Shown here one piece after another: positions 39,301 through 53,240 of a DNA stretch of 64,000 nucleotides. The notes under the pieces are model-generated. The model was given only the letters and a program-made list of their open reading frames with translations. It was not told where the DNA came from and did no database searches. How positions within the stretch are numbered: the first letter of the stretch is position 1; every line of letters starts with the position of its first letter. Source of the DNA: Pseudeuparius sepicola (Eukaryota > Arthropoda > Insecta > Coleoptera > Anthribidae); contig OY987308.1 of assembly GCA_963920635.1 (NCBI GenBank), forward strand, positions 22,535,096 to 22,599,095, given 5' to 3'. The position numbers and the translations under genes are program-made.

Positions 39301-42300
39301 CAGGAAGAAAATGTCACCATAACAACATTTGCTTTGCCCCGGGATCAAATTTGCGCCAAAATGGATTCTTCAAATTCCAACTGAGATTTAATTTCTAAAA
39401 AATCCTTAAGTATGTGTGGCTAACACATTTTCAAGAAAGTGAAAAAATTAAAGTGGACAAATGTGTTGTGGGAGGAAAATACCTATAGAGAATATCACCT
39501 AAGGTAAAGGAAGGTGGTGTCCCAACAATTTTTGAGAATGTGCCAAAATATTTGAGTGCAGTGCTGTTTAACTCTAAGCCCAAAACAGCTGAGGCAGGCT
39601 GAAAATTTTGAAAAAACAATTGGAGAAAGCCTGGATGCACAAAACCAATAATGTAATAGATGAAAGAAAACTCGCCAAATTGTTACGAAATTTGTTTTTT
39701 CTACTTATCTCCAAAAATGCCTTTTATTAAATACTTAGGACTAAGTTGGTCACGTGACTACGCGATTATGCGTTAGCGCCATGGCCTGTCTTTATCGTTG
39801 GCCTCGCGAATGTTCATACTTACGTCGCAACTCCTCTTACTCATGAATATACGAGTCAGCTAGATATATGAACATTCGTTGAACAGAGTTTAATAATAAC
39901 GTAATCTTTCAGTAAGTATTTTGGTCTGTTTGTACATCAATATTATTTCTATACAATGTACACAACGCTGAAAGGATAATTTCAGAGTTCTCAAGCTAAA
40001 TTCGATATTTCTCAGACGAAGAGAAATTGATTTCCCTTTTCTCATATCATACACAATTTATCAAGTGACTTGTTACAGAGTAATAAATCTATCCCATTAA
40101 TTCCTTTCACTTTCTGAAATATACACGCGCCAAGCTGACAAAAGTGAGAAATTGTCGGTTTGAACTTGCAGTTTTAGATAACTGTCAATTTTAGATAATG
40201 GACTAGTAGGATTAAATTTAAAAAATTAATTTGATGATTGCAATGGTGAACTACAGTCATCTAGTTTCCTAAAAGCCCCTTGCGCAAGGTAAATTTCCAA
40301 AATAAGGTCATTTTTGGTTTTAATAGATATAGATAATAATAAAAGACTTGTTATAACGTTAAAACTAAAATCTCAAAATACAACTTATTTTAGTTTGATC
40401 TGTTTGAAGTTTGAAGTAATATACTATAGAGCAGGGACTCATTAAAATAAGGGGACCCAGCATTATACTTTCCAAAGTGATGCCTATTCTTTCCTCATTC
40501 TAATAGTATCAGTGATGCCAAGTATGCCATTTTATTGGAGAATCTATGAATATAACAGGTACTTTGATTGTTAGTAAAAATTAATAATGGTTTCCATGAT
40601 TTCTAAAAATTAGACTTGACAATGTTGTGTCGACAATTACAGAATATGCGGCAACTGTCAAATGAAACAAATTTATTGTATAGTTGAAATTCTTTAATTG
40701 TCACATCTGAGTATCTGGAAGTTAGAAAACATAAAAATTGTGAATTATGATGGGAATTTTTTTGCCTCCTTTAGAATCTATGGCGTGTCACACAAAACCT
40801 GATGGCAGTTGGACACTGACATATAACATAACCTTGTACCAGCCCACTTTTGTGGTCTCCTTGGAGTCTACAGAAAACAAACTTCCCCTCAAGGCTTCAC
40901 TTTTCCTATGTGATAGACTGTGAAATGCTTTGTCCCCTTATTTTAAAGAGTCCCTGCTATAGAGGTAGTTTTAGGTTATATCTGTAAAAATCGACAAATT
41001 ACAAATAATAACTAGGAAGATTGTGTGAACTTAGTTACAGAGGACTTTCAGCACATCGATTGTATCTAGAGAGCAAAAGGAGCAATACACTAAAATTTTG
41101 GATTATTTTTTATTTAAGAACTAAGTGGTATTGGCAAAAATGAGACATTCCAGAGGAGTCTACTAAACTTCTATTATTCACCTCCGTGATGTTTTCTATA
41201 TGACCAGACTAGCCCATTGTCAGTTACAGTTATCTAAAATAATTATCTGAGCAATTATCTATAACTATAACTTTAAAGTAACACATTATTTCAAGTTTAA
41301 ACTGACAATTATCTAGAATTACAAGTTTAATCTAACCATTATGTATAACTAACAGAAATCTGTGATTTTATATTGGTTGGTGGCTCTTCGACCTGCCAGA
41401 ACTTCTCCAATTGTCTTCCAATAGCAACAGTTGCAAGGTTGCACCTCTGAACTGCTAGAGATGACATTGAAATTGGACCACCTAAAACCCAACCCCCAAC
41501 CTAAAATAGTTTTCTGCAAAATTAAGTCATTAAAAAATGCAAGTTCAAACTGACGATAATTATATAGTCGCATTTTTTTATGTCGGTTCAAAGCTGTGGC
41601 AGTATTTAATTCATTTGTTCTTCTTTTAGATTTATTGAAAAAATCAGCACCAAGCAGGATAATCAACACCTCATCTATTCTAGCTGGCAATGCTGAATTA
41701 GACGTAAACGATTTAAATAAATTCTTTGGTACCTATACAATTTACTCCAATTCAAAGCTATGCAACATACTTTTTACTAAAGAACTGGCTAAAAAACTCG
41801 AAGGTACAGGAGTGACGGCGTTTTCTTTACATCCCGGAGCAGTTGAAACCGACATATTTAGACGAATTAGAGGTTTTTGGAGAAAGGCCGTTTACAGGAT
41901 AATTGTTTCTATGTACTTTAAGGTACATAACCATTGTTTAAAAGTCAATTAAGTTACCAAAGCATTTTTTAGACACCGGAAGAAGGTGCTCAGACAACGA
42001 TTTACACAGCAACTCAGCAGGGGATCGAGAGACTTTCAGGGGGACATTTTGAGGAATGTGGTATTGTCAGCGATTACAACGCAGCGAGAGATTCGAAGTT
42101 ATCGAAAAAGCTTTGGGAGAAGACCGTTGAAATACTTAAACTTAAGGAGAAAGCCACGTGATTTTGTATGATAAAGACATAAGTATTAAAAATGAGTTTA
42201 GGTACAAGACAAATTATACCCTGCCACTTTAAAACAAGTATAGGTATCTACAGTTGGTTTTTTCAGCATCGTCAACTATGATTCTAACTTTTCGTGTTGA

Positions 42301-45300
42301 AATAATAAAAAAAAACTGCTGAACATTTGGCGGCATCTGATATTTTTACAATCAGCGAGAAATATTGGTTTTGCATCAGAGGGAGTAATAGCAATTTTCT
42401 GGTCGAAAAATTCCCAGTGTGAATTCCAACTGAAGCGCTAAGCATATTTTAGCGAGAAACAAAATGCAGTGTAAAGCTATGTCTATCTGGCCAAATGGCC
42501 TGATGCGAATTTCGGTTGATTTGGCTTTTATGCCAGTCAAATTTATTGGCGTAGAATGCGGAAACGCAAGATATACAGTGTGTCCACGGATGGACTTAAC
42601 TATACTTGGAAAAATTTTTATTTTCAATTCTTCGAAAAAAGTCATTCTTCATAAAATAATCTGCTTGTTCTTAAAATAAAATTGGCATGGAAAAAGTTGA
42701 CATTACTTATACTGGGTGACCAGAAAATTAAAGAAACGTTAATTTCCATAAGAGTAAACTATCTCTATTTGTAGAGATAATGAAAAAAGTTATTAAGAAA
42801 ATTTGCTCACACTCAAGTGTACAAAATTTCAAAGCGTTAGGTCTACTTTGATTTTTTGATTGTATTCTCTTTTTTTGTCTGTAAATAGTACGACAAAACT
42901 GTATTAAGAAAACTTTCCCAGAATGGAAAACTGCGCACGATGACAAAATTTTACGATTCTAGGCCTACTTTGTATTTTGGAAAATATTGGAGGAAACGCA
43001 AAGTGGGCCTAGGATTATCAAAAAATTGTCCATCATACACAGTTTCCTATTCTGAGTAACTTTTATCTATAAGTTTTGTCTTACTACCTACAGAAAATTA
43101 TTTAATCGAAGAAAAACAAGAAAAGAATAAAAAAATCGAAGTAGGCCTAACGCTTTGAAATTTTGTACACTTAAGTAGCTTACCACGGTGAGCAAATTTT
43201 CTTTATAACTTTTTTCAGTATTTCTACAAATAGAGGTAGTTTACTCTTATGCTAATTAACATTTCTCTAATTTTCTGATCACCCAGTATAAGTAATGTCA
43301 ACTTTTTCCATGCCAATTTTATTTTAAGAACAAGCAGACTTTTTTCGAAGAATTGAAAATAAAAAAATTTACAAGTATAGTTCAGTCCATCCGTGGACAC
43401 ACTGTATATTGTTATTTTAAAAAATTATGCACTGTTGACATTACATTCTTTAGTTTTCATATGGGTACCATAATGGCCTGTTTCGAATTGTGTGAATACC
43501 ATTGTTGCCAGTGCTGTGCGGTGTTGCCAGCTCACGCGATTTTTCCCCAGACCCAACGGGCGCGTTTCTTTTCGAGTTGTACCGTCCTCGCACGTCCCTA
43601 ATTCGTTCCTATCCCGGGCGGGACGATTAAATTAAAGTTAACTAAGTGCCCTAGCCAGACCTAATAGCGATCCGCCGTGACGAGGGCGCTATTGCTTAAT
43701 AATTGTTTCGCTCGGAGGGCCGAGTGAGTCGCGAGAGGCTAATTCGGCAATTTTCTTTAACTGGCCCTAAAGCTTTCCCCTACATACAATTAAATTAGAG
43801 ACTCGATTGTAATTTCCCCCGTTTTATAGATTCGTTTAGCTTCCGAACGGGATTTGAGTGGATAAAGTTTTGTATTTAGGGGCGCATTTGGACAGTTAAT
43901 TCACGCACGTGTTAACGTACCCAATCGTATCTCTGCTTGACAGACAAACAGCTACGATCTAAAAAAAATTTTACCACACAGTGGTTAAACCCGAGCGTTG
44001 TTGTCACATTTCGTTGTTAATATTAATCATTTTTGAAAGTTCGGTTGAAGGCTATGAAAAAATAAGAAAAAATAATACTAGAGGAAAGTACCCTAATATG
44101 AGACAGTTCCCAATATGAAACCCCGTACTAACTCCTAAAGTAAGAGTCTCCATCTAGCTGGCAATGTCTGAAATAATTACTAATGGTATAAGTCGCCACA
44201 TGTAGTGCCGTGTCTAGCTCATCTAAATTTTTAGGTTAAGAACGGCATTGTTTACTTCAACCGTACGTGCACAAACTTTTAAAGGGCTTCGGTTACCGTG
44301 TAATTCTGAATAACGTGGTAAGAGTTTAATATACTTTTGTAGCTTGTTGTATTCAATAAAAGTTATTTTATAATTAGAGTAGTTATATAACGCATTTAAT
44401 ACCATTTGTTAACGCTAACAAAAAATTCTATGATATGTACCTCGGATTCCTAATATGAGACACCCCAGTGTTCCTAATAAATATGAGGTATCTCATATAA
44501 GGAGACTAGCTTCATCCAATTTAGATTGCTAATAATTTTAATAGAGTGCCAAGTGTTGTAATTTAAGTGTTGTAGGTATACTGTGTTAAGTTGGTTGTTT
44601 ACTTCAACCGTACGTGCACAAACTTTTAAAGGGCTTCGGTTACCGTGTAATTCTGAATAACGTGGTAAGAGTTTAATATACTTTTGTAGCTTGTTGTATT
44701 GAATAAAAGTTATTTTATAATTAGAGTAGTTATATAACGCATTTAATACCATTTGTTAACACTAACAAAAAATTCTATGATATGTACCTCGGATTCCTAA
44801 TATGAGACACCCCAGTGTTCCTAATAAATATGAGGTATCTCATATAAGGAGACTAGCTTCATCCAATTTAGATTGCTAATAATTTTAATAGAGTGCCAAG
44901 TGTTGTAATTTAAGTGTTGTAGGTATACTGTGTTAAGTTGGTTGTTTACTTCAACCGTACGTGCACAAACTTTTAAAGGGCTTCGGTTACCGTGTAATTC
45001 TGAATAACGTGGTAAGAGTTTAATATACTTTTGTAGCTTGTTGTATTGAATAAAAGTTATTTTATAATTAGAGTAGTTATATAACGCATTTAATACCATT
45101 TGTTAACGCTAACAAAAAATTCTATGATATGTACCTCGGATTCCTAATATGAGACACCCCAGTGTTCCTAATAAATATGAGGTATCTCATATAAGGAGAC
45201 TAGCTTCATCCAATTTAGATTGCTAATAATTTTAATAGAGTGCCAAGTGTTGTAATTTAAGTGTTGTAGGTATACTGTGTTAAGTTGGTTGTTTACTTCA

Positions 45301-48300
45301 ACCGTACGTGCACAAACTTTTAAAGGGCTTCGGTTACCGTGTAATTCTGAATAACGTGGTAAGAGTTTAATATACTTTTGTAGCTTGTTGTATTGAATAA
45401 AAGTTATTTTATAATTAGAGTAGTTATATAACGCATTTAATACCATTTGTTAACGCTAACAAAAAATTCTATGATATGTACCTCGGATTCCTAATATGAG
45501 ACACCCCAGTGTTCCTAATAAATATGAGGTATCTCATATAAGGAGACTAGCTTCATCCAATTTAGATTGCTAATAATTTTAATAGAGTGCCAAGTGTTGT
45601 AATTTAAGTGTTGTAGGTATACTGTGTTAAGTTGGTTGTTTACTTCAACCGTACGTACTCAAAGTTTTAAAGGGTTTCGGTTACCGTGTAATTCTGAATA
45701 ACTTGGTAGGTAAGTGTTTAATATATTTTTGTAGCTTGTTGTATTGAATAAAAGTTAGTATAGACGATGGCAAAAAATTCTATACATCGGATTCTAATTT
45801 GAAACACCCCAGTGTATATGAGATATCTCATATAAGGAAACTCGCTTCATCCAGTTTAGATAGAGTGTCAAGTGTTATATAATTAAAGAGTTGTATACTG
45901 GGTTAAGTTGATATTCATTTAATGTTTTTGAAATAAAAATTATTTTGTGGTAAGTAGTATTTTTGTTAAGCCTTAATATGAGACTGTCTCATATTAGGAA
46001 CCTGTTAAGTGTGTCAAGTGTTATGTAACTAAATTGTTGTATACTAGGTTAATTTGATATTATTTTAAAGTTTTTGAAACAAAAATTATTTTGTGGCAAG
46101 TAGTGTTTTTCTTTAACCTGGGTATGAGACTGTCGCATATTAGGCACCCAATTTTAAAAATTGAAGATTTGAGTTTTTCTTTATAATTCTCATTTACGCA
46201 AGAACTGTTAATATTTGACAATCCTACATAAACTGCAGTGATAGAGACCATATTAAACGTATTCGACGTAAGTTTGCGCATTATATAGGACACAGGGACT
46301 CTTTAAAATAAGGGGACCCAGCATTTCACAGTCTATCGCATAGGAAAAGTGAAGCCTTGAGGGGAAGTATGTTTTCTGTAAACTCCAAGGAGACCACATA
46401 AGTGGGCTGGTACAAGGTTATGTTATATGTCAGTGTCCAACTGCTATAAGGTTTTATGTGATAGATAGTGCCATATATTCAACAAAGGAGGCAAAAAATT
46501 TCCCATCATAATTCACAATTTTTAAGTTTTCTAACTTCCAGATACTCAGATGTGACAATTAAAGAATTTCAACTATACAATAAATTTGTTTCATTTGACA
46601 GTTGCCATATTCTGTAATTGTAGACACAACATTGTCAAGTCTAATTTTTATAAATCATGGAAACCATTACTTATTAATTTTTACTAACAATCAAAGTACC
46701 TGTTGTATTCATAGATTCTCCAATAAAATGGCATACTTGGCATCATTGATACTATTAGAATGAGGAAAGAATAGGCCTCACTTTGGAAAGTATAATGCTG
46801 GGTCCCTTTATTTTAAAGAGTCCCTGATAGGACAGAATACAGAACAAAATGTAATGTGGTCTCATATTAGGGTATTTTCCTCTATCTCTTTTATGTGCAT
46901 TTTATCCCTGTCGTCAATCTTGATTCTACAAGTGTTGCACTCACACCACAAGACTTTTCTCAAATTTCCGCACACACATTTCTTGCAATTTTTAAATTAC
47001 ACGATAATACAGGGTGATTCGGTCAAGTTGTAAAAAATTGTAGCCACAGTGGGTACTTTTTGGGTTTTTTTCTTAGTTTTTCTCAAGTAAGAATGAAAAG
47101 AGAAGTCTGATTTTTATTATGTTATGATGCTTCTATTGCCTAGTTACCTAACTCTAATATATCGACTACTGTCGGTGTATAAAATTACATATATAAATAT
47201 AAGAAATTGAAGATTATTGTATGTCTTGCTCGAATGTGCTTATTTCGGAAACGTTTATTTTTCCGCACTAGTGCGGAAAGGAGCAACTTTCCGCATCAAA
47301 TTACGTGCGGGAAAGTGTAACAGTTTAAAAATCGACATCGCGGTGCCATAAAATGCGGTCCGACCCCACTTTCCGTGCAGCCGTCCAATCACCCAATTGG
47401 CGCATCGAAAAATGCCGCCTTTCCCCCCAAATTTGCATATAGAGTGGATCGCGGGCGGCGGCGCTCCGTTCTGGCAAACAGAAATCTGCTCTTTTGTTGA
47501 TCCCTCGCAGATACCTGCTAGATTATCGTGGTGCGCAGTTTAGTTCGCACAGTTCGAGCCTTGAGGTGCATCGAAAATTAGCTGGGAGAGGTGTTTGCAT
47601 GGAAATCGGGGGTCTGGTATATGGTAAATGTCATCCGACGCTTGATATTGGGAGCAAGGTCTATGAATATCTAATTCCTTGATCACTGACCCTTATTAAG
47701 TAATCATTGAAAGAGGTATTTTACCTAATAATTGTGCCCAGTTATTGTAATGAATTATATTGTATATGTTGCAATGTATTGTTGAAAATGTCTGGAAAAA
47801 TGAGAAACAACATGTAACAAAAGGAAAATGTAAAAAGAAATTTTGGCTGGCCCTTTTCGTTTTGAAAATAATGCGAAAAAACTGAAAATTGTCGTTTTTC
47901 ATTTTTATTTTTTTAAACGAAAACGAATGGCGCTGGACATTTCTAAGTTAAACATTATTAAGGCACTTTTTTACAAGGCATCTAAATATGACCTCTCATT
48001 TTTTTTCTCTTCTCCCTGGACAAAGATATGACAATCAACTTTTATTTTTCTTATGGGCGCCATATTGGATTTTCGCATTTTTAAAAAGAGGATTTTTTCT
48101 GGTTAAAATGATATGTCACACATTATGCTTTACTTTGTTTTTCTTGCCGTAATATCAAATTAATTGTTTTTGCATAGAGTGCCTTGGAAACGTAAGCCCC
48201 ATAAAGTTTGACGTTTTGCATAGAGTGCCTTGGAAACATAAGCCCCATAATGTTTGACATTTCTGCATAGAATGTCTTGGAAACATAAGCCCCATATAAC

Positions 48301-51300
48301 GTTTGATAGTTTAGTACAATTTGTAAGCGTCACGGATACGTTATTTTACTGAAAAAAATATAATTTTCACGTAAAGAAAAGCTTAACATGATTCAAATTT
48401 ATTATTCCTCAAATATAAATAACGTCGAAGGGATATTGGACGAGTCATAAACAATTTAAGGAAACGTGCTGCATTGTGCCTTGAGGAACAAGGAGGACAA
48501 ATTGAACATTTATTGTAAAACAGGATTGTCTACTCGTCTAAGTTTTTGTTGTTCTTGTGTTTCCAGTTTGACTCTTTTAGTGTTAATGTGTTATATGGCA
48601 AATGACGAATAAATAACAAGGTCTCAGATCATACTCTCGTGGTACGTTTATGATTTATTTAATCAATAAATTTAACATTAACTGAATTTTTACTGAACCG
48701 TTAAACAATATTCCAAAGCACACTTCGCAACAATGGGTAATTAGGCTTATATTTCCAAGACACTCTATGCAAAAACGATTAATTTAATATTACGGCAAGA
48801 AAAACAAAGTAAAGCATAATGTGTGACATATCATTTGAACCAGAAAAAAATCCTCTTTTCAAAAATGAAAAAATTCAATATGGCGCCCATAAGAAAAATA
48901 AAAGTTGAGCATCATATCTTTGTCCAGGGAGGCGAGAACAAAAATGCGAGGTCATATTTAGATTCCTTGTAAAAAAGTGCCTTAATAATGTTTAATGTCC
49001 AGCGCCATTCGTTTTTGTTTAAAAAAATAAAAACGAAAACGACAATTTTCAGTTTTTTTACATTATTTTCAAAACGAAAAGGGCCAGCCAAAATTTCTTT
49101 TTACCATGTTACTCGGCATGAAATTTCGCAACTTTGCCCCAATTTAACCGACCTCGTATCTCTTAAGATAACCAAGATCCCCATGCATAGACTCGAAATA
49201 CGGTCACCCTGTATACCTGCAGCTGTAAGTCAAATCGTAATAATAACTCGAAGTAGCTAGGTTTTCTTTGCTTGACGGCAAGCGGTCAACTTGTATTCGT
49301 TTTGGGCTTTCCAAAGGACGAAAATTTAAAAATAAAATTATTAAGAGCCAATTGAATAGACAAACTAAAGTACCCTTTAAAATTAAAGGAGCTTTCTAAC
49401 AATCCAACCATTGTTTATTTGTCTAATGTTAAACTCAAAAGATAATTTAGTTGAATGTATTATGAAATTTACCCATTTCAATCAGAAGAGATTACTCTCC
49501 TTCGCAACATGCTGTTCTCTGTTAGTTTGTTTGTATTTTTATGAAAATTTAACCATAAGGAAAGATAGGTAATCATTATTTGCCTAATGGCGCACTTTGC
49601 GAAAAATTCTCCCAAAAATTCGACTTACAACAAGTTGTTTTTGCCAAAATTTACCATATTATTTGTCGAAAATGTACCTATCCACACCAGGAATCGTACT
49701 TATTATAAACACTTACACTTCTGTGTATATTTTGTTACTTGTTCCTGCTTTTATTGTCTGTTAAACAAACGTACCTACTTACTTAGGTACCCAATTATTG
49801 AAACAAAGTTCACAAATGTATCTAATTATAGTGAAAAAAAGGGTTGAGCATTTATTAGAAAAGATAAACTAAGCCAAAGTGCAGACTGCTCCATACTGCA
49901 TGGACCCGTTGAACCGTCCCATTGCGGCGTTGCCACATGTTGGACCAGGGCTTGTAAGCTTGAGAAGGTTGTGGTATGCTGCAGCATATTTCATTTTGCA
50001 TCATTAAAGGCCCATTGTGGTTTTCGTGGACCCAAAACAAACTGAGAGTGATCAGTGCCATTAGAAAGATACAAAATTCGATCTCGAACAACCTTGACTT
50101 GTTCAACTGGTTCCATTATTTGGAGACAAGTTCTTATGTAACTTGCCTAATTTGAAAGTCAGGTTTCGTGCTTAACTAGGGACTAATCCGCCCTTTAGAT
50201 ATCCTTTAGATATAATGCTCAGGGCTCCCTCAAGTAACTTTAATAAGCAGTTAGTTATCACCCCAAGATAAACACTTACTGTCTCATCCAATTCTGGAAC
50301 GCTTAGCGGAAAGTTTATGTTTGAAAGCGGAGACATGGGTTAGTAAATGTGAGATATTTGCTCAATTTTGACAGTGATGTTTTTATGCAAAAATTAACAT
50401 ATACCTGCCAAATGTGGTTCTTTGCCCCAACAATTTTATAGGCACTATTTTTTTTTACTTATTACTACTACTTATTTTTACTTCCGCATCAGTAAGGAAT
50501 GAGTGTTGTTATTGATAATAACTGAATAATTTGGTTGTGATTATTTAAAAATCAACACTATAGACATAGACTATAACTTTTGTTAACTTAACTTTTGTCT
50601 TGTATATAAAAAAAGAGAGTATACAGTGTCCCCCAAAAAGTTGGCAACATAGAGGGAACATTTTTAATTAAGGGTTTATTTTGAAATTCAACTTTGGGAC
50701 TTTTGCTATCTGTCAAAAATGGCATTTAAAAAATAAAACCTCTAGAAATGGTTTTATTTGTTAAAATCTTAAATAGGTTTAAGAAATTTGTTGTTTTTGC
50801 TATACAACTGATTATAGGACGATAGTTATATAACAATGAACAAAAAATTACCACCAATTGGCTTGCGTAATATTTAGTCCTATTTGGTTAGTTCGAATGT
50901 TGTTCATTCAAAATTAGGGAACCTACTTATTATAATAACTTTTAGGTATTTAAAATAATAAGTAGATAATCTAAAAAAAGTTATACTATACAGTTTTATA
51001 GATGCCTCGAAATGAGCACAATTTCCTTATATCAAAACCAGTGTCTAGTATTCAAAACCTTAGAGAAACAACTGCAGTTATACAGGCGGAACACAATAAC
51101 TTAGCTGCGACCCCAGCAACTAGTTAAGAACTTCTCCGCAGAAGGCATTTCTCTATTAAGCATTCCCCTGTACTGCGGCACAAAATGTAAACTCGAGTAT
51201 CGCCGCGTTTTCTAAATTTCCCAGCTGATGCAGAATAGTAAAACCTTCCTTGCACTTAAGAGAAGCGATTTAATGTATGCACGGCGCAGCTTCGCTCGTG

Positions 51301-51826
51301 AATTAAAAATTGTTTACTCGATCCCGGTTCTACTTTAGAATTTAGAGTTTGCCGGATACTGTGTTGTGGCGCTCACTTTATGGCGCAACCTGGGAGGTTA
51401 AACCTTTTTTCGGCACGCGAATCTGCAATCTGGGAGGTTGGTGCAAGTATAATCAGGGAATATACAGCGTGGTCAGTTAAGGGCGGCCCTCGGCCGTTCC
51501 TCGGGAACTATGCAAGCTAGAAAGATGCGGTAAAAAAATTGTTTATAAAAGTGACCCAAATAATTTCAATGAAAATGTTTTCAAGTTCCTTCGTTTGCCG
51601 TCAGGGGGCGAATTCGCCATGTTCTTGTATAAAACTGTCTTTTCCTCCACAAATCGCCTACCTTATCTGGACCTGAAATAGTAAACGAACGAACGGCAAA
51701 CGAAATAACATGAAAACATTTTCATTGAAATTATTTGGGTCACTTTTATAAACAATTTTTTTACCGCATCTTTCTAGCTTGCATAGTTCCTGAGAAACGG
51801 CCGAGGGCCGCCCTTAACTGATCACG

Positions 51827-51870
<44 letters not shown>

Positions 51871-53166
51871 GGTGAGTTTTCTTTCGATGACCACTATGGG
51901 GATCTCGGAAACTAGCAGAGCTAGAACAAAGGGTAAATGGGGAAAGAACTGCGGTTTTGAATGCTCAATCTAATGCCCCTTTTGGGTTTTTAAAAAAGTT
52001 CATGGCTCACTAGATATTTTGGAAACAGTGATTTTTTGCTATTTCATCAGATCTCTGTAGCTCCGTTATTTCTGATTATACAGAAAAATTATAGATAATT
52101 TTGGGCTTAATAAGATAATCTAATCCAATTTTTTTATGTTGTTTGTGATTTTTCCAAAGATATAATATACTCGGCATAGTTATTATAAAAAATAAAAGAG
52201 CTATGACTAATTTTTTTTTAAATTTTCACATAGTCAGCCATGGAATATTTTCATAATTACGTTCTATTTTATAATTAGACATACTTCAAACTTTCTAATA
52301 TTTTGTTTTTAGTTGGTAACAAAATGTAACATAATAAAACAAAAGTTAAAAAACTCTAATTCGAATTATTATTATTTTCAAAGGTGTTCAAACAATCCAC
52401 CATTATTATTTATGCAAATATTGCATCTTTTTAAAACTGAATTTGTTGCCTTTCTTAGAGAGCGCCTGTCAAAACTGGCAATTGCTTCTAAAACAGCTGC
52501 TCTTAATTCATCAATTATTGTCTCATACTTTATTTTGTACTGTTCCTCACAAAAAGAAATCCAAAACAGACAAATCGGGGGATCGGGGCTGCCAGGAGAT
52601 CCTAGGTCTATTTCTCCCTATCCAACTATTTGGATAGAGCTGATCGAGGTAATTTCTTACGGGCAAATAATTATGTGGTGGGGCTCCATCATGATAATTT
52701 TTGTTTTATTTTGTTACATTTTGTTACCAGCTAGAAATGAAATATTTGAAAGTTTGAAGTATGTCTTATTATAAAATAGAACGTAATTATGAAAATATTG
52801 CATAGCTAACTATGTGAAAATTAAAAAAAAAAATTAGCCATAGCTCTTTTATTTTTTATAATAACTATGCCGAGTATTATATCTTTGGAAAGCTCAAAAA
52901 ATGGCCGATTTGATAAGGCCACAGCCAACTATGATTTACAAACAAACAAAAGTTTATGTCATATATCAAAAATCACAAACAACATAAAAAACTGGATTAT
53001 ATTATCTTATTAAGCCCAAAATTATCTACAATTTTTAAAACTTTTTTAAAAATCCAAAAGGGGCATTAGATTGAGCATTCAAAACCGCAATTCTTTCCTC
53101 ATTTAACCTTTGTTCTAGCTCTGCTACTTTCCGAGATCACCATAGTGGTCATCGAAAAAACTCACC

Positions 53167-53240
<74 letters not shown>

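Larger units (their letters stand above)
44081..46882. mobile_element. TIR element carrying a satellite array
   Basis: The left end (GAGGAAAGTACCCTAATATG) and right end (CATATTAGGGTATTTTCCTC) are inverted copies over about 23 bp with one mismatch; both are flanked by TA. The interior is the 347-bp tandem array plus diverged units in which the motif TCTCATATTAGG recurs in both orientations. A hAT MITE sits near the right end. No transposase is present, so it would be non-autonomous. Confidence 0.7.

Noticed and set aside
44474..45446. Three identical 92-codon minus-strand frames
   Set aside because: They are the same frame of the 347-bp satellite unit repeated; no protein features, and the unit diverges without codon constraint.
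48171..48310. Regular short repeats that could suggest a CRISPR array
   Set aside because: The 46-bp units are directly joined without unique spacers, in an animal genome.
52313..52774. 153-codon plus-strand frame, the longest but one in the window
   Set aside because: It lies antisense to the recognisable transposase relic and has no motif of its own.
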